64,000 nt of DNA from Herbidospora daliensis (GTDB lineage: Bacteria; Actinomycetota; Actinomycetes; Streptosporangiales; Streptosporangiaceae), in assembly GCF_001570585.1 (NCBI RefSeq), contig NZ_BBXF01000001.1:427691-491690 (forward strand), read 5' to 3'. The notes under the pieces are model-generated. The model searched no databases and was not told the DNA's origin. It was given only the letters and a program-made list of their open reading frames with translations. The position numbers and the translations under genes are program-made. Below, in pieces: positions 8,122 through 16,539 of the stretch (its first letter is position 1; the number at the start of each line of letters is the position of its first letter).

Positions 8122-8694
8122 ATGTATGACGTGTTCGAATCCCAGTGGGAGAACTTCGACGACCACTTCGTCATGGCCTGGGCCGAGGGCCTGACGATCG
8201 AGGAGACCGCCCGGCGGCTGGGCGCCGACCCGGCCACGGCGACCCCGTGCCCGCTGGCGGAACTCCCCCCGTTCGAAACCGAGATGCTCGACGTCGTCAC
8301 CTTGATCGGGGAGTTCGGCGGCTGGACCCTGACGCTCCAGGTCCTCATGGGCGACGCGAACGACGCCGAGAAGCTCGCCGCCCTCTCCGCCGGCGGCGGC
8401 CGCGCGATCGGCATCGGCTGGATCAACGGGGACAACCATCGGGTGAACGTCGCCGCCGACGGCGAAGAGGTGTTCTCCGAACGCTTCGCGGACGCCCTGC
8501 GGCCCGGCGGCCCGCTGGCCCCCCACGCCGACGGCCTGAGCATCCCCGACCGCGACGAGATCCCCGACGACGAGGACTACCCCGAGGCGGCGGTGATCAG
8601 CACCGTCCTGACGGCCGTCGGCCGGTACGTCGGCCGGCAGGTCGACGAGGAATGGCTGACCAGGCCTCACGTGGCGTATCTGGTCAGAGGCTAG
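8122..8694 (+). CDS. DUF6461-like protein
   Basis: 190-residue acidic soluble protein. The N-terminus (FVMAWAEGLTIEETARRLGA) resembles the start of DUF6461 proteins, abundant in actinomycetes and of unknown function; the assignment is by pattern and moderate. No signal peptide or membrane segment is present. It starts at the ATG at 8122, 11 bp after the SDR stop, without a clear Shine-Dalgarno sequence, and its stop codon overlaps the stop of the convergent VanW gene by 4 bp. Confidence 0.75.
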   Translation: MYDVFESQWENFDDHFVMAWAEGLTIEETARRLGADPATATPCPLAELPPFETEMLDVVTLIGEFGGWTLTLQVLMGDANDAEKLAALSAGGGRAIGIGWINGDNHRVNVAADGEEVFSERFADALRPGGPLAPHADGLSIPDRDEIPDDEDYPEAAVISTVLTAVGRYVGRQVDEEWLTRPHVAYLVRG

Positions 8695-10433
8695 TCCTCG
8701 CAGGTGAGCACCGGTTCGGCGTCGTAGACCGTGTGGAACTTCTGGCGCCGGACCTCCTTGCCGTCCTTCTTGAACACCCGGGTCACGTCGATCGAGAAGC
8801 CCTGGGCCCCGCCCATCGGCAGGCAGTCGGGCCCCGAGTCCGTGATGGGGTCGGCCGAGTTCACGTTGTACGGGCCCGAGCTCTCCGCCTCGATCTCCCA
8901 GCGTTTGGTGCTCCAGAACGTCACCGTCACCGACGTCGAGGTGTACGACGTCGTCACCAGCACCCCGTACTTCGAGTCGTTCTTCCAGCGGAAGTCCGGT
9001 TGCGGGTACGACACCGTCGACTCCCGTCCGGCCGGGTAGCGGGAGATGTAGTACTGGTGCGCCATGTGCTGGACGTCCTGGAAGCCGCCGAAGAACACGG
9101 CGTTGAACATGGTCGTCACGAACTGGGAGATGCCGCCGCCGACGTCGTTGACGAACCGGCCGCTGGAGATCATGGGGGCGGAGACGAAGCCGCGGGCGGT
9201 GTCGCGCTTTCCGACGGTGCCGTTCAGGGAGAAGGTCTCCCCGGGCATCACCAGGTGGTTGTCGAGGATGTCGGCGATGGTGTGGATGTTGGTCACGCGG
9301 GGGGCGCAGCAGGGGTGGTGGGTGGTGAAGGTCGACACCTTCTCCTTGATGCCGAGCGCCTTCGCCTTCTCCGTCGTCAGTGCCGGCTCGCTGGTGGTGA
9401 AGGCCACCTCGACGGTACGGTCGCCGCTGCCCGCCACCGTCTCCTCGACCGCGGTCTTCAGGGCCGCCGCGTCGACGCCCTGGCCGGTCTGCGACGGCAC
9501 CACCACCGGCTTGCCCTTGACGATCTTGAAGCGGGCGTCCTTGGGGGCCTTGGCCGCGTCGACCAGGCGTTCCTCGACCCCGGCCAGGGCTCTGCGGGCG
9601 TTGAACGCGGGGCGTAACTCCCCCTGCTCGTCGGGCAGGAACCGCAGGTTGGCCGCGACGACGGCGGCGGGCAGCTCGGCCGACCGGCCGCCGTTGGTCA
9701 GGGTGATCGGGCCGGCCGCCTCCTTGGCGGTGGAGGCCGCGAAGCGGCGCATCGCGTCGGCCGTCGTGTACGGCTCGACGACGCCGAGTTCCAGGGAGAC
9801 GGTCCGCTCGCCCTGGAGGTAGGCCTGCCGCAGTTTCCCGGCGGCGTCGGCCCGGTCGACGGCGCGTCCGGCGGCGGGGGTCACCACCCGGGGGGTGAGG
9901 CCCCGGTAGAGCACGCCGCCCTGCCGGGCCGGGCGGTCGGCGCCCTCGGCCACGGCGGCGACGGCGGCCGCGAGGCGCTCCTCGTCCACCTTCAGCCGCA
10001 GCGGGACGTCCCGGCGGCCGAACAGGGCCTGAAGGGAGTCGACCACGCCGCCCTGCGCGGCGGCCACGGTGCCCGCGAGGTCGAAGGCGAGGCCGGCGTC
10101 TTCGGGGACGACCTCGGTCTCCTTGCCGCCGGCGGTGACCACGATGGGGCGGTCGGCGCGGACGGCGAGCCCGGCCTCCAGCCTCTCCCGCGCGTCGGCC
10201 GGGTCGAGGCCGCCGACGTCGATCCCGGCGACGAAGGTGTTGCGGGGCAGTTCCCCGGCGAACGCCACGGCGGGCCCGCCGACCGCCGCGACCAGCGCCA
10301 GGACGACCAGGCCGGCGATGACGAGGGGGGTCCTCGACCGGCGCGGCGGCTCCGGCGGGGGCGCGCTCCGGCCTAACCCGCTGGCCCCATCGGTCACGTA
10401 CGTCACAGCCGGCCTCCCACCCATTTCGGGCAT
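8691..10433 (-). CDS. VanW family protein with peptidoglycan-binding domains
   Basis: 580-residue membrane-anchored envelope protein. A cytoplasmic Pro-rich N-terminus and one transmembrane segment (about residues 33-60, TPLVIAGLVVLALVAAVGG) precede a PG_binding_4-type region with RNTFVAGIDVGGLDPADAR. The VanW domain fills the C-terminal third (HHPCCAPRVTNIHTIADILD; PGETFSLNGTVGKR; GGGISQFVTTMFNAVF). VanW is named from glycopeptide-resistance clusters, but such stand-alone proteins are general cell-wall proteins and no van genes are nearby, so resistance should not be assumed. It is convergent with the gene ending at 8694. Confidence 0.92.
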   Translation of the reverse strand: MPEMGGRPAVTYVTDGASGLGRSAPPPEPPRRSRTPLVIAGLVVLALVAAVGGPAVAFAGELPRNTFVAGIDVGGLDPADARERLEAGLAVRADRPIVVTAGGKETEVVPEDAGLAFDLAGTVAAAQGGVVDSLQALFGRRDVPLRLKVDEERLAAAVAAVAEGADRPARQGGVLYRGLTPRVVTPAAGRAVDRADAAGKLRQAYLQGERTVSLELGVVEPYTTADAMRRFAASTAKEAAGPITLTNGGRSAELPAAVVAANLRFLPDEQGELRPAFNARRALAGVEERLVDAAKAPKDARFKIVKGKPVVVPSQTGQGVDAAALKTAVEETVAGSGDRTVEVAFTTSEPALTTEKAKALGIKEKVSTFTTHHPCCAPRVTNIHTIADILDNHLVMPGETFSLNGTVGKRDTARGFVSAPMISSGRFVNDVGGGISQFVTTMFNAVFFGGFQDVQHMAHQYYISRYPAGRESTVSYPQPDFRWKNDSKYGVLVTTSYTSTSVTVTFWSTKRWEIEAESSGPYNVNSADPITDSGPDCLPMGGAQGFSIDVTRVFKKDGKEVRRQKFHTVYDAEPVLTCED

Positions 10434-10451
10434 TTTAGGGGGCCGGAGGAC

Positions 10452-10925
10452 CTATGCGGTCAGCCGCGTCCTTATCTCCGCGACAAGTCCGGCGGCCGCC
10501 GCCTCGATCTGGACGCGCACTTTCTCGAAGTCGGCGCGGCCCCCGTAATAAGGGTCGGCGACGTCGGGGGAATCGGCGTCGGGGTCGAATTCGCGCAGCA
10601 GCCGGACTTTCTCCCGGTCGGCCTCGCTCGGGGCCATGGAACGCAGGTCGCGCAGGTGGCCGTTGTCGAGGGCGATGATCAGGTCGTACCGGCGGAACCA
10701 CAACGCGCGGAACTGGCGGGCGCTGTGGGCGCTGGTGTATCCGGCCCGGCGCAGGGCGGCGATCGTGCGGTGGTCGGCGGGTTTGCCGATGTGCCAGCCC
10801 TGGGTGCCGGAGCTGTCGACCTCGACGTCGAGACCGGCGTCGTCGAGGCGGCGGCGCAGGATGTGCTCGGCCATCGGGGAACGGCAGATGTTGCCGGTGC
10901 AGACGAACGTCACGCGAAAGACCAC
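10452..10925 (-). CDS. Low-molecular-weight protein-tyrosine phosphatase
   Basis: About 157 residues, the normal family size. The P-loop CTGNICRS (C-x5-R-S) lies near the N-terminus and the general-acid loop DVADPYYGG near residue 125. Actinobacterial relatives dephosphorylate tyrosine kinases of polysaccharide export or act on arginine phosphate. Start is ambiguous among GTG codons at 10934, 10925 and 10913; 10925 is chosen because AGGG stands at a suitable distance. It is followed 18 bp later by the VanW gene on the same strand, hinting at a small envelope operon. Confidence 0.9.
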   Translation of the reverse strand: MVFRVTFVCTGNICRSPMAEHILRRRLDDAGLDVEVDSSGTQGWHIGKPADHRTIAALRRAGYTSAHSARQFRALWFRRYDLIIALDNGHLRDLRSMAPSEADREKVRLLREFDPDADSPDVADPYYGGRADFEKVRVQIEAAAAGLVAEIRTRLTA

Positions 10926-11121
10926 GACGCGCACCCTATACCCGAGAACTTTGTCACCTGATGTCCGTATAGACCATTTAGTTATCGAAACTTCCCGAAT
11001 CGGTTGTTTCGACAGCTTGACGGTGATCATCTTTTGGGCGAAGACTTCAAAAATAATCTGCGTGCCCTCTCCCGCCCGGTAGAACCTCGCCCGGCAGGCA
11101 CGCACATCTGGAGGAACTTCA

Positions 11122-13560
11122 GTGAGGATCGTTCCCCGAAGGAGGAGCCGCCAGCTGGCGGTCGGCCTCGCCATCCCCATCGCCCTCGTGCTCAGCCCGC
11201 TGCCGAGCCTCGCTGACCCGGTGCCACCGGTCAGCGCGGTTCCCGCCGACCGGCAGCCCGCCGGCACCCAGAACGGTGTCGCGCTGATCCGCATCGTCGT
11301 TCCCGACCAGGCGGCCGTCGACCGCCTGAACGACATGGGCGTCGACCTCGCCGAGTACAAGAAGCCCGTCGACGACGGCCTCGAGGTCCACGCGGTGCTC
11401 AGCCCCGAGGAGGCCCAGGCGCTCCGCGACCAGGGCTTCGACCTGCGCGGCACCATCTCCGACCAGAGCGACGTCGCCGAGAACCAGGCGCAGCGACGCC
11501 AGGCGCTCGCGCGCATCGCCGCCGCGGAGGCGGCCGACAGCGACAAGCTGACCGTGCTGCGCTCGGAGTGGTTCACCAACACCGGCAACCAGCGTTTCCT
11601 GTCGGTCGAGGTCAAGTCGAGCGCCGTGGACGCCGAGACCGTGCTCACCGTGAGCTGGGACAACGGACCGGGCACCGAGCCCGGTTCGGGCGGCACCGCC
11701 ACGATGAGCCGCTTCACCGACGCCGGTCAGTACATGTACCACCGGTTCAACTCGCCGCTGCCGATCAACACCGCTCCCTCCAAGGTGACGATCTCCAGCA
11801 ACCGCGGCGGCACGACCACGGTCGACGTGAAGGAGTGGCTCGGCGCGCCGCAGAAGGCGCCCAGCCCCCACTACGTCTCCGACTTCATCGACCACTACAT
11901 GGACCCGACGGAGATCACCGACCGCATCGTCGGCCTCGCCGCCGAGTTCCCGAAGATCGCCGAGATCGTCGACCTGCCGAACAAGACCAACGGCTACCGC
12001 CGCCTGGCCCAGGCGCAGTTCGGCGGCACCGGCGCGGCCGCGTTCTACGTGAGCTCCAAGGCGTACGGCCACGAGGGCGGCAACGACATCACGTTCGCGC
12101 TGGCCAACCCGGGCACCGCGAGCAGCCCGCTCTCGGTCGCGGTGACCGCCAAGGCGATCTCGGTCAGCCTCGGCACCGACGCCGCCGGCGCGGTCAACAG
12201 CACCACCAAGCAGGTCGTGGACGCCGTCAACGCCAGCCCGGCCGCTTCCGCCCTGGTGAAGGCCAGCCTCTACCGCACCAACACCGGCGCGGCCGTGGCC
12301 CCCACCTCGGCGGCGACCGCGCTGACCGACGGCCTCAAGGCCCCGGCGGCCATCTCGCGCGAGCCCTTCCAGACGAAGGTGCTGCGCATCGGCCGCGACC
12401 GCGACGGCTCGAAGACCGGCGTCTTCCTGTACTGCCAGGAGCACGCCCGCGAGTGGGTGACCCCGATCACCTGCCTGGAGACCGCCGAGCGGCTGCTGCG
12501 CAACTACGCGCACGACCGCCAGACCAAGGACCTGGTCGACGACCTCGACATCTTCGTCCTGCCGGTCACCAACCCCGACGGCGCGCACTACAGCTTCTAC
12601 GACTTCAACTCGATGCGCCGCAACATGACCAACCACTGCCCCGAGAACAACGGCGACCCGGGCCGCCGCAACTCGTGGGGTGTGGACCTCAACCGCAACT
12701 TCTCCGTCGGTTCGCTCACCGACGGCTACAGCGGCGCCTCAAGCTCCTGCACCAGCGACACCTACGCCGGCCCGGCGGAGCTGTCGGAGCCGGAGGCCAA
12801 GAACGAGGTCTGGCTGACCCACCAGTTCCCGAACATCAAGTTCGCGATGAACACCCACTCGTACGGCGGCTACTTCATGTGGCCTCCGGGCGCCTACAAG
12901 TCGGCCGGCCGTGAGCTGCTGCCGCGCGTCGACTTCGGCACCGAGAACTACTTCTGGGACGCCTCGTCCGAGATCCTGTCGGCCGTCCAGGCCTGGCGCG
13001 GCACGGGCATCTGGCCGGGCCGCACCGGTCCGGTCCCGGACGTGCTGTACTCGGCCGCCGGCAACAGCGCCGACGAGCACTGGTTCAACCGCGGCATCAT
13101 CGGCTGGGACTTCGAGGTCGGCGCCGACCTCTGGAACCCGACCACCAAGCGCTTCGAGCCCGTCGGCTTCCAGCCGCCGTTCGCGGAGGGCCACCAGGAG
13201 GCCATGGAGTTCGCCAACGGCCAGATCGCCATCCTGAAGGTGGCGAGCGAGTTCGCCGACGACGGCAAGCGGCCCACCTCCAGCCTGGTCAAGGTGTCGA
13301 GCGGTCCGGGCACCGCGACCTTCACCTTCTCGGTGAACGAGGCCGCCAACGTCTACTACACCCTCGACGGCAGCAGGCCGACGCTCCAGAGCACCAAGCT
13401 GGAGCAGGCCGGTATGCGCGAGGGCGCGGCGCACATCACGGTCGACAAGAACACCACCGTCAACTGGTTCTCGGTCGACATCGCCGGGAACGTCGAGCGG
13501 AACTACGACCCCGCCACCGGCTCGGGCAACTACAGCTCGAAGGTCGTCAAGGTCGGATAA
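11122..13560 (+). CDS. Secreted M14 zinc carboxypeptidase with an inserted domain
   Basis: 812-residue secreted metallopeptidase. Residues 1-31 are a signal peptide (cleavage near PSLAD). The M14 zinc motif HARE sits at 441-444, the third zinc ligand in NTH at about 579, and the catalytic Glu in FEVG at about 665. Between the start of the catalytic fold (SDFIDHYMDPTEITDRI) and HARE lies an extra module of about 100 residues (305-405; SKAYGHEGGNDITFALANPG) that is not part of the peptidase core. The C-terminus (about 705-812) is a beta domain with YYTLDGSRPT, like chitobiase-type C-terminal domains. GTG start with GGAGG seven bases upstream. It probably trims peptides outside the cell. Confidence 0.93.
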   Translation: MRIVPRRRSRQLAVGLAIPIALVLSPLPSLADPVPPVSAVPADRQPAGTQNGVALIRIVVPDQAAVDRLNDMGVDLAEYKKPVDDGLEVHAVLSPEEAQALRDQGFDLRGTISDQSDVAENQAQRRQALARIAAAEAADSDKLTVLRSEWFTNTGNQRFLSVEVKSSAVDAETVLTVSWDNGPGTEPGSGGTATMSRFTDAGQYMYHRFNSPLPINTAPSKVTISSNRGGTTTVDVKEWLGAPQKAPSPHYVSDFIDHYMDPTEITDRIVGLAAEFPKIAEIVDLPNKTNGYRRLAQAQFGGTGAAAFYVSSKAYGHEGGNDITFALANPGTASSPLSVAVTAKAISVSLGTDAAGAVNSTTKQVVDAVNASPAASALVKASLYRTNTGAAVAPTSAATALTDGLKAPAAISREPFQTKVLRIGRDRDGSKTGVFLYCQEHAREWVTPITCLETAERLLRNYAHDRQTKDLVDDLDIFVLPVTNPDGAHYSFYDFNSMRRNMTNHCPENNGDPGRRNSWGVDLNRNFSVGSLTDGYSGASSSCTSDTYAGPAELSEPEAKNEVWLTHQFPNIKFAMNTHSYGGYFMWPPGAYKSAGRELLPRVDFGTENYFWDASSEILSAVQAWRGTGIWPGRTGPVPDVLYSAAGNSADEHWFNRGIIGWDFEVGADLWNPTTKRFEPVGFQPPFAEGHQEAMEFANGQIAILKVASEFADDGKRPTSSLVKVSSGPGTATFTFSVNEAANVYYTLDGSRPTLQSTKLEQAGMREGAAHITVDKNTTVNWFSVDIAGNVERNYDPATGSGNYSSKVVKVG

Positions 13561-13570
13561 CGCAGCACCA

Positions 13571-13603
13571 GACGGCCGCCGGGCAGCCCGCCCGGCGGCC
13601 GTC
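13571..13603 (+). terminator. Stem-loop terminator after the carboxypeptidase gene
   Basis: A perfect 14-bp stem (GACGGCCGCCGGGC pairing with 13590-13603) with a 5-base loop begins 10 bp after the stop. No T-tract of note follows, as is common for actinomycete terminators. Confidence 0.75.
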
Positions 13604-13724
13604 GCCGTTCCGCTTTCATTAGAGGTTTCCCGACAGCTGGCGTGAAAAGATCAGATCCGGTACGTTCCAGCACGGCGGGCCGCATTCCCGGCTCCCCCCT
13701 GCCCTCACCAGAAGCCAAGGATCA

Positions 13725-15329
13725 ATGCTGTCCACTACCAGGCGAGGATTCCTCGCGGGCACCGGCGGGATGTTCGCCGCCGGTCTGGCCTCCGCGAGCG
13801 TGGCCCAGACGGCTGAGGCGCGTCCCCGCGCCCCGCGCAACATCGTCCTGATCCTCGCCGACGATCTGGGCGTGAGCGAGATCGGTCCCTACGGCCAGCG
13901 CATCATCGCGACGCCGAACCTCGACCGCATGGCGGCCCAGGGCGTGCGCTTCCGCAACGCCTTCGCGGGCTCCTCGCTCTGCGCGCCGTCGCGCTGCTCC
14001 CTGCTGACCGGCCTGCACACCGGTCACGGGACCGTCCGCGAGAACCCCGAAGGCGGCCCGCAGCACGCGCTGAACCCGGGCGACCTGACCTTCGCCGAGG
14101 TCGCGCGGCTGGCCGGCTACCGCACCGCCCTCATCGGCAAGTGGGGCTTCGGGCCCGAGCAGCCCGACCAGGACTCCCACCCGAACGTGCGCGGCTACGA
14201 CGAGTTCTACGGCTACATCACCCACGTCCACGCCCACCAGTACTGGCCGACGTACCTGTGGCACAACCGCGAGATGGTGGCCTTCGACGGGGCGACGTAC
14301 TCCCCCGACTTCCTGCGCGACCGCGCGGTCAAGTTCATCAGGGAGTCGGCCAAGGACGGCAAGCCGTTCCTGCTCCAGTTCGCCACGATCCTGCCCCACT
14401 CGCCGAGCGAGATCCCGGGCGACGCGGGCCAGTACGCCGACATGCCGTGGACCAAGGCCAACCGCCGCCACGCCGCCCAGGTGACCCGGCTCGACGCCCA
14501 CGTGGGCGACATCCTGCGCACCCTGCGCGAGGCGGGCGTGGCCGACGACACCATCGTGATCTTCACGGCCGACAACGGCCCCCATCACGAGAAGGGCGTC
14601 GACCCGAACATCTTCAACTCCAACGGCCCCTACCGGGGCGTCAAGCGTCAGCTGTACGACGGCGGCATCCGCATCCCGATGATCGCCTACAACCCGTCGT
14701 TCACCCCGAAGGTCGTCGAAGACCACGTGGCGTTGTGGGACATCCTGCCGACGGTGGCCGACGTCGCGGGCCTGCCCGTCCCGGCCCACGTCGACGGCCG
14801 TTCGTTCCGCGGCCTGCTGACCGGCGACCGCTACGCGGGCCACCCGTTCCTGGTGTGGAACCGGCCGCGCAAGATGCAGGCGATCCGGCGCGGCCACTGG
14901 AAGCTGATCCGCTTCGAGCCGAACATCGCCGGGGCCGGCCCCGAGGGCCGCAACGAGCTGTACGACCTGCGCGGCGACCGGGGCGAGCGCCACAACGTGG
15001 CCGAACGCCACCCGAAGCTGGTCGCGGAGCTGACCGAGCTGCTCGACGGGGCCATCGGCCCCGACCCGCGCATCCCCTACGGCCTGACGGCCCGCGAGGA
15101 GGCCGGCGGCGTGGTGGTCGCGCTGGCCAACGGCTCGAACGGCCCGTGGACGAAGGTCCGCCTCTACCTCGACGACGACGACGCCAAGAGCGTCGGCCAG
15201 GAACGCCTGGTCAAGGCCGAGTCGTTCGTGGCGACGTTCCCGAAGCGGGGCAGGGTCGCGCACGCCCGCTTCACCGCCGGCGGCGAGGAGATCCACTTCC
15301 GGACCAAGGTCCAGAAGGCGCCCCACTGA
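13725..15329 (+). CDS. Secreted arylsulfatase-type sulfatase (Tat signal)
   Basis: 534-residue type I sulfatase. A twin-arginine signal (TTRRGFLAG) covers residues 1-32. The formylglycine signature CAPSRCSLLTG has its modified Cys at residue 86, metal ligands are ADD at about 45-47 and FTADNGPHHEKG near 280-290, and GKWGFG is the catalytic Lys block. A formylglycine-generating enzyme elsewhere is needed for activity. The C-terminal roughly 75 residues are a beta-rich extension. Natural substrates of such proteins are sulfated polysaccharides or sulfate esters; which one is unknown. One base separates it from the cupin gene. Confidence 0.92.
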   Translation: MLSTTRRGFLAGTGGMFAAGLASASVAQTAEARPRAPRNIVLILADDLGVSEIGPYGQRIIATPNLDRMAAQGVRFRNAFAGSSLCAPSRCSLLTGLHTGHGTVRENPEGGPQHALNPGDLTFAEVARLAGYRTALIGKWGFGPEQPDQDSHPNVRGYDEFYGYITHVHAHQYWPTYLWHNREMVAFDGATYSPDFLRDRAVKFIRESAKDGKPFLLQFATILPHSPSEIPGDAGQYADMPWTKANRRHAAQVTRLDAHVGDILRTLREAGVADDTIVIFTADNGPHHEKGVDPNIFNSNGPYRGVKRQLYDGGIRIPMIAYNPSFTPKVVEDHVALWDILPTVADVAGLPVPAHVDGRSFRGLLTGDRYAGHPFLVWNRPRKMQAIRRGHWKLIRFEPNIAGAGPEGRNELYDLRGDRGERHNVAERHPKLVAELTELLDGAIGPDPRIPYGLTAREEAGGVVVALANGSNGPWTKVRLYLDDDDAKSVGQERLVKAESFVATFPKRGRVAHARFTAGGEEIHFRTKVQKAPH

Positions 15330-15330
15330 C

Positions 15331-15654
15331 ATGCGGATCATCGAAGGCGCCGGGGTCTGGGCCGGCGGGGGCGACGACTGGACCGAGCACCTGCGCACCC
15401 CCGACCTGTCGGTGGGCACCTACTGCATCCCGGCGGGCGGCCTCGACGACCAGAGCCCGCACACCGAGGACGAGATCTACGTCGTGACCACCGGCCGCGC
15501 CCGCATCGTCACCCCGACGGGCGAGGCGCAGGTCGGTCCCGGCGCGGTCATCTTCGTCCCGGCGGGCGAAGACCACCGCTTCGTCGACGTGACCGAGGAC
15601 CTGACCCTCCTGGTGGTCTTCGGCCCGGCCTACGGCTCCCGCGGCGGCACGTGA
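15331..15654 (+). CDS. Small cupin-domain protein
   Basis: 107 residues forming one cupin_2 barrel. Cupin motif 1 is seen as SPHTEDEIYVVTTGRARI (His and Glu ligands, though the second His of the classical HxH is absent) and motif 2 as PAGEDHRFVDV. It lies in an operon between a sulfatase and an aminoglycoside-phosphotransferase-like gene, with a 1-bp gap before and a GTGA overlap after. The role could be metal-dependent isomerisation or simple ligand binding; nothing here decides. Confidence 0.9.
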   Translation: MRIIEGAGVWAGGGDDWTEHLRTPDLSVGTYCIPAGGLDDQSPHTEDEIYVVTTGRARIVTPTGEAQVGPGAVIFVPAGEDHRFVDVTEDLTLLVVFGPAYGSRGGT

Positions 15655-16448
15655 GCAGTCCACCGATCGCCGGGCCGCCGTCCGGTCCGGTGGACGTCCC
15701 GCCCGTGGTGGCGGCCTTCGCCGGGGGCGGCGCCGTCACCCCGGTCTGGCGCAACGGGCTCGGCGGCCTGACCTTCCGCGTCGGCGACCAATACGTGAAG
15801 TGGTCGCCCGCGACGAGCCCGGGGCCGGACCTGCGCGTCGAAGCCGACCGTCTCCGGTGGGCCTCCCCGTGGGCGAGGGTGCCGCGCGTCGTCGGCCAGG
15901 GCGCGGACGAACACGGATCGTGGCTGGTCACCGAGGCGCTTCCCGGGTGGTCCCCCGTCGACCCCCGGCGGCCCGTCACACCGGAGATCGCGGCGCGGGC
16001 CATCGGCCGGGGGTTGCGGTCGCTGCACGACGCCGCTCCCGTGGCCGGCTGCCCCTTCGACTGGGGCGTGCCCATGCGGCTCGCCAAGGCCGACCGGCGC
16101 ATCGCCGCCGGCATGAGCCCGGCCGAGTGGTGGCCGGAGCACCGGGGCCTGGACGTGGAGCGTGCCAGGGCGAAGCTCGGCAGCCCGCCGGAGATCGACC
16201 GGCTGGTCGTCTGCCACGGGGACGCGTGCGTGCCGAACACGCTGATCGACGACGCCGGTTCGTTCGCCGGTCACGTCGACCTCGGTTCGCTCGGCGTGGC
16301 CGACCGCTGGGCCGATCTGGCGGTGGCGGCGTGGAGCATGGACTGGAACTTCGGGCCCGGTCACGACGGGCTGGTCTATGAGGCGTACGGGGTGGCTCCG
16401 GACCCCGTGCGCATCGCCTATTCCCGCCTGCTCTGGGACCTCACGTAG
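15651..16448 (+). CDS. Aminoglycoside phosphotransferase family protein, APH(3')-like
   Basis: 265-residue kinase-fold protein. The catalytic loop VCHGDACVPNTL and the metal-binding HVDLGSLGVADRWADLA match APH(3') kanamycin-kinase signatures closely, including the WSMDWNFGPG that follows. The N lobe has VKW as the ATP lysine. Its start is the GTG at 15651, overlapping the cupin stop (GTGA). APH(3')-like genes are common in actinomycetes and may serve self-protection or phosphorylate other small molecules; resistance is not proven by sequence. It is the last gene of the sulfatase operon. Confidence 0.88.
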   Translation: MSSPPIAGPPSGPVDVPPVVAAFAGGGAVTPVWRNGLGGLTFRVGDQYVKWSPATSPGPDLRVEADRLRWASPWARVPRVVGQGADEHGSWLVTEALPGWSPVDPRRPVTPEIAARAIGRGLRSLHDAAPVAGCPFDWGVPMRLAKADRRIAAGMSPAEWWPEHRGLDVERARAKLGSPPEIDRLVVCHGDACVPNTLIDDAGSFAGHVDLGSLGVADRWADLAVAAWSMDWNFGPGHDGLVYEAYGVAPDPVRIAYSRLLWDLT

Positions 16449-16455
16449 ATCAATA

Positions 16456-16526
16456 AGGAAACTTTCCTATTGACAACTCAAGTGACAGGGGTGTTACATC
16501 CTCTTAATTTAAGCCGTAAAGCGCTT
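16456..16526 (+). promoter_or_regulatory. Promoter and palindromic operators of the GH16 gene
   Basis: A -35 TTGACA (16470-16475) and a -10 TTACAT (16494-16499) are separated by 18 bases. The perfect palindrome AGGAAA-C-TTTCCT (16456-16468) abuts the -35. In the leader are CTTAATTTAAG (16503-16513) and AAGCGCTT (16519-16526), the latter resembling the core of LacI-type glycosidase operators. The arrangement suggests substrate-controlled expression. The binding proteins are not identified. Confidence 0.6.
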
Positions 16527-16539
16527 CCGGAGGACTCCC

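Noticed and set aside
8691-10433. VanW gene as part of a glycopeptide-resistance cluster.
   Set aside because: No vanHAX, vanRS or D-Ala-D-Lac genes nearby; stand-alone VanW proteins are common in actinomycetes.
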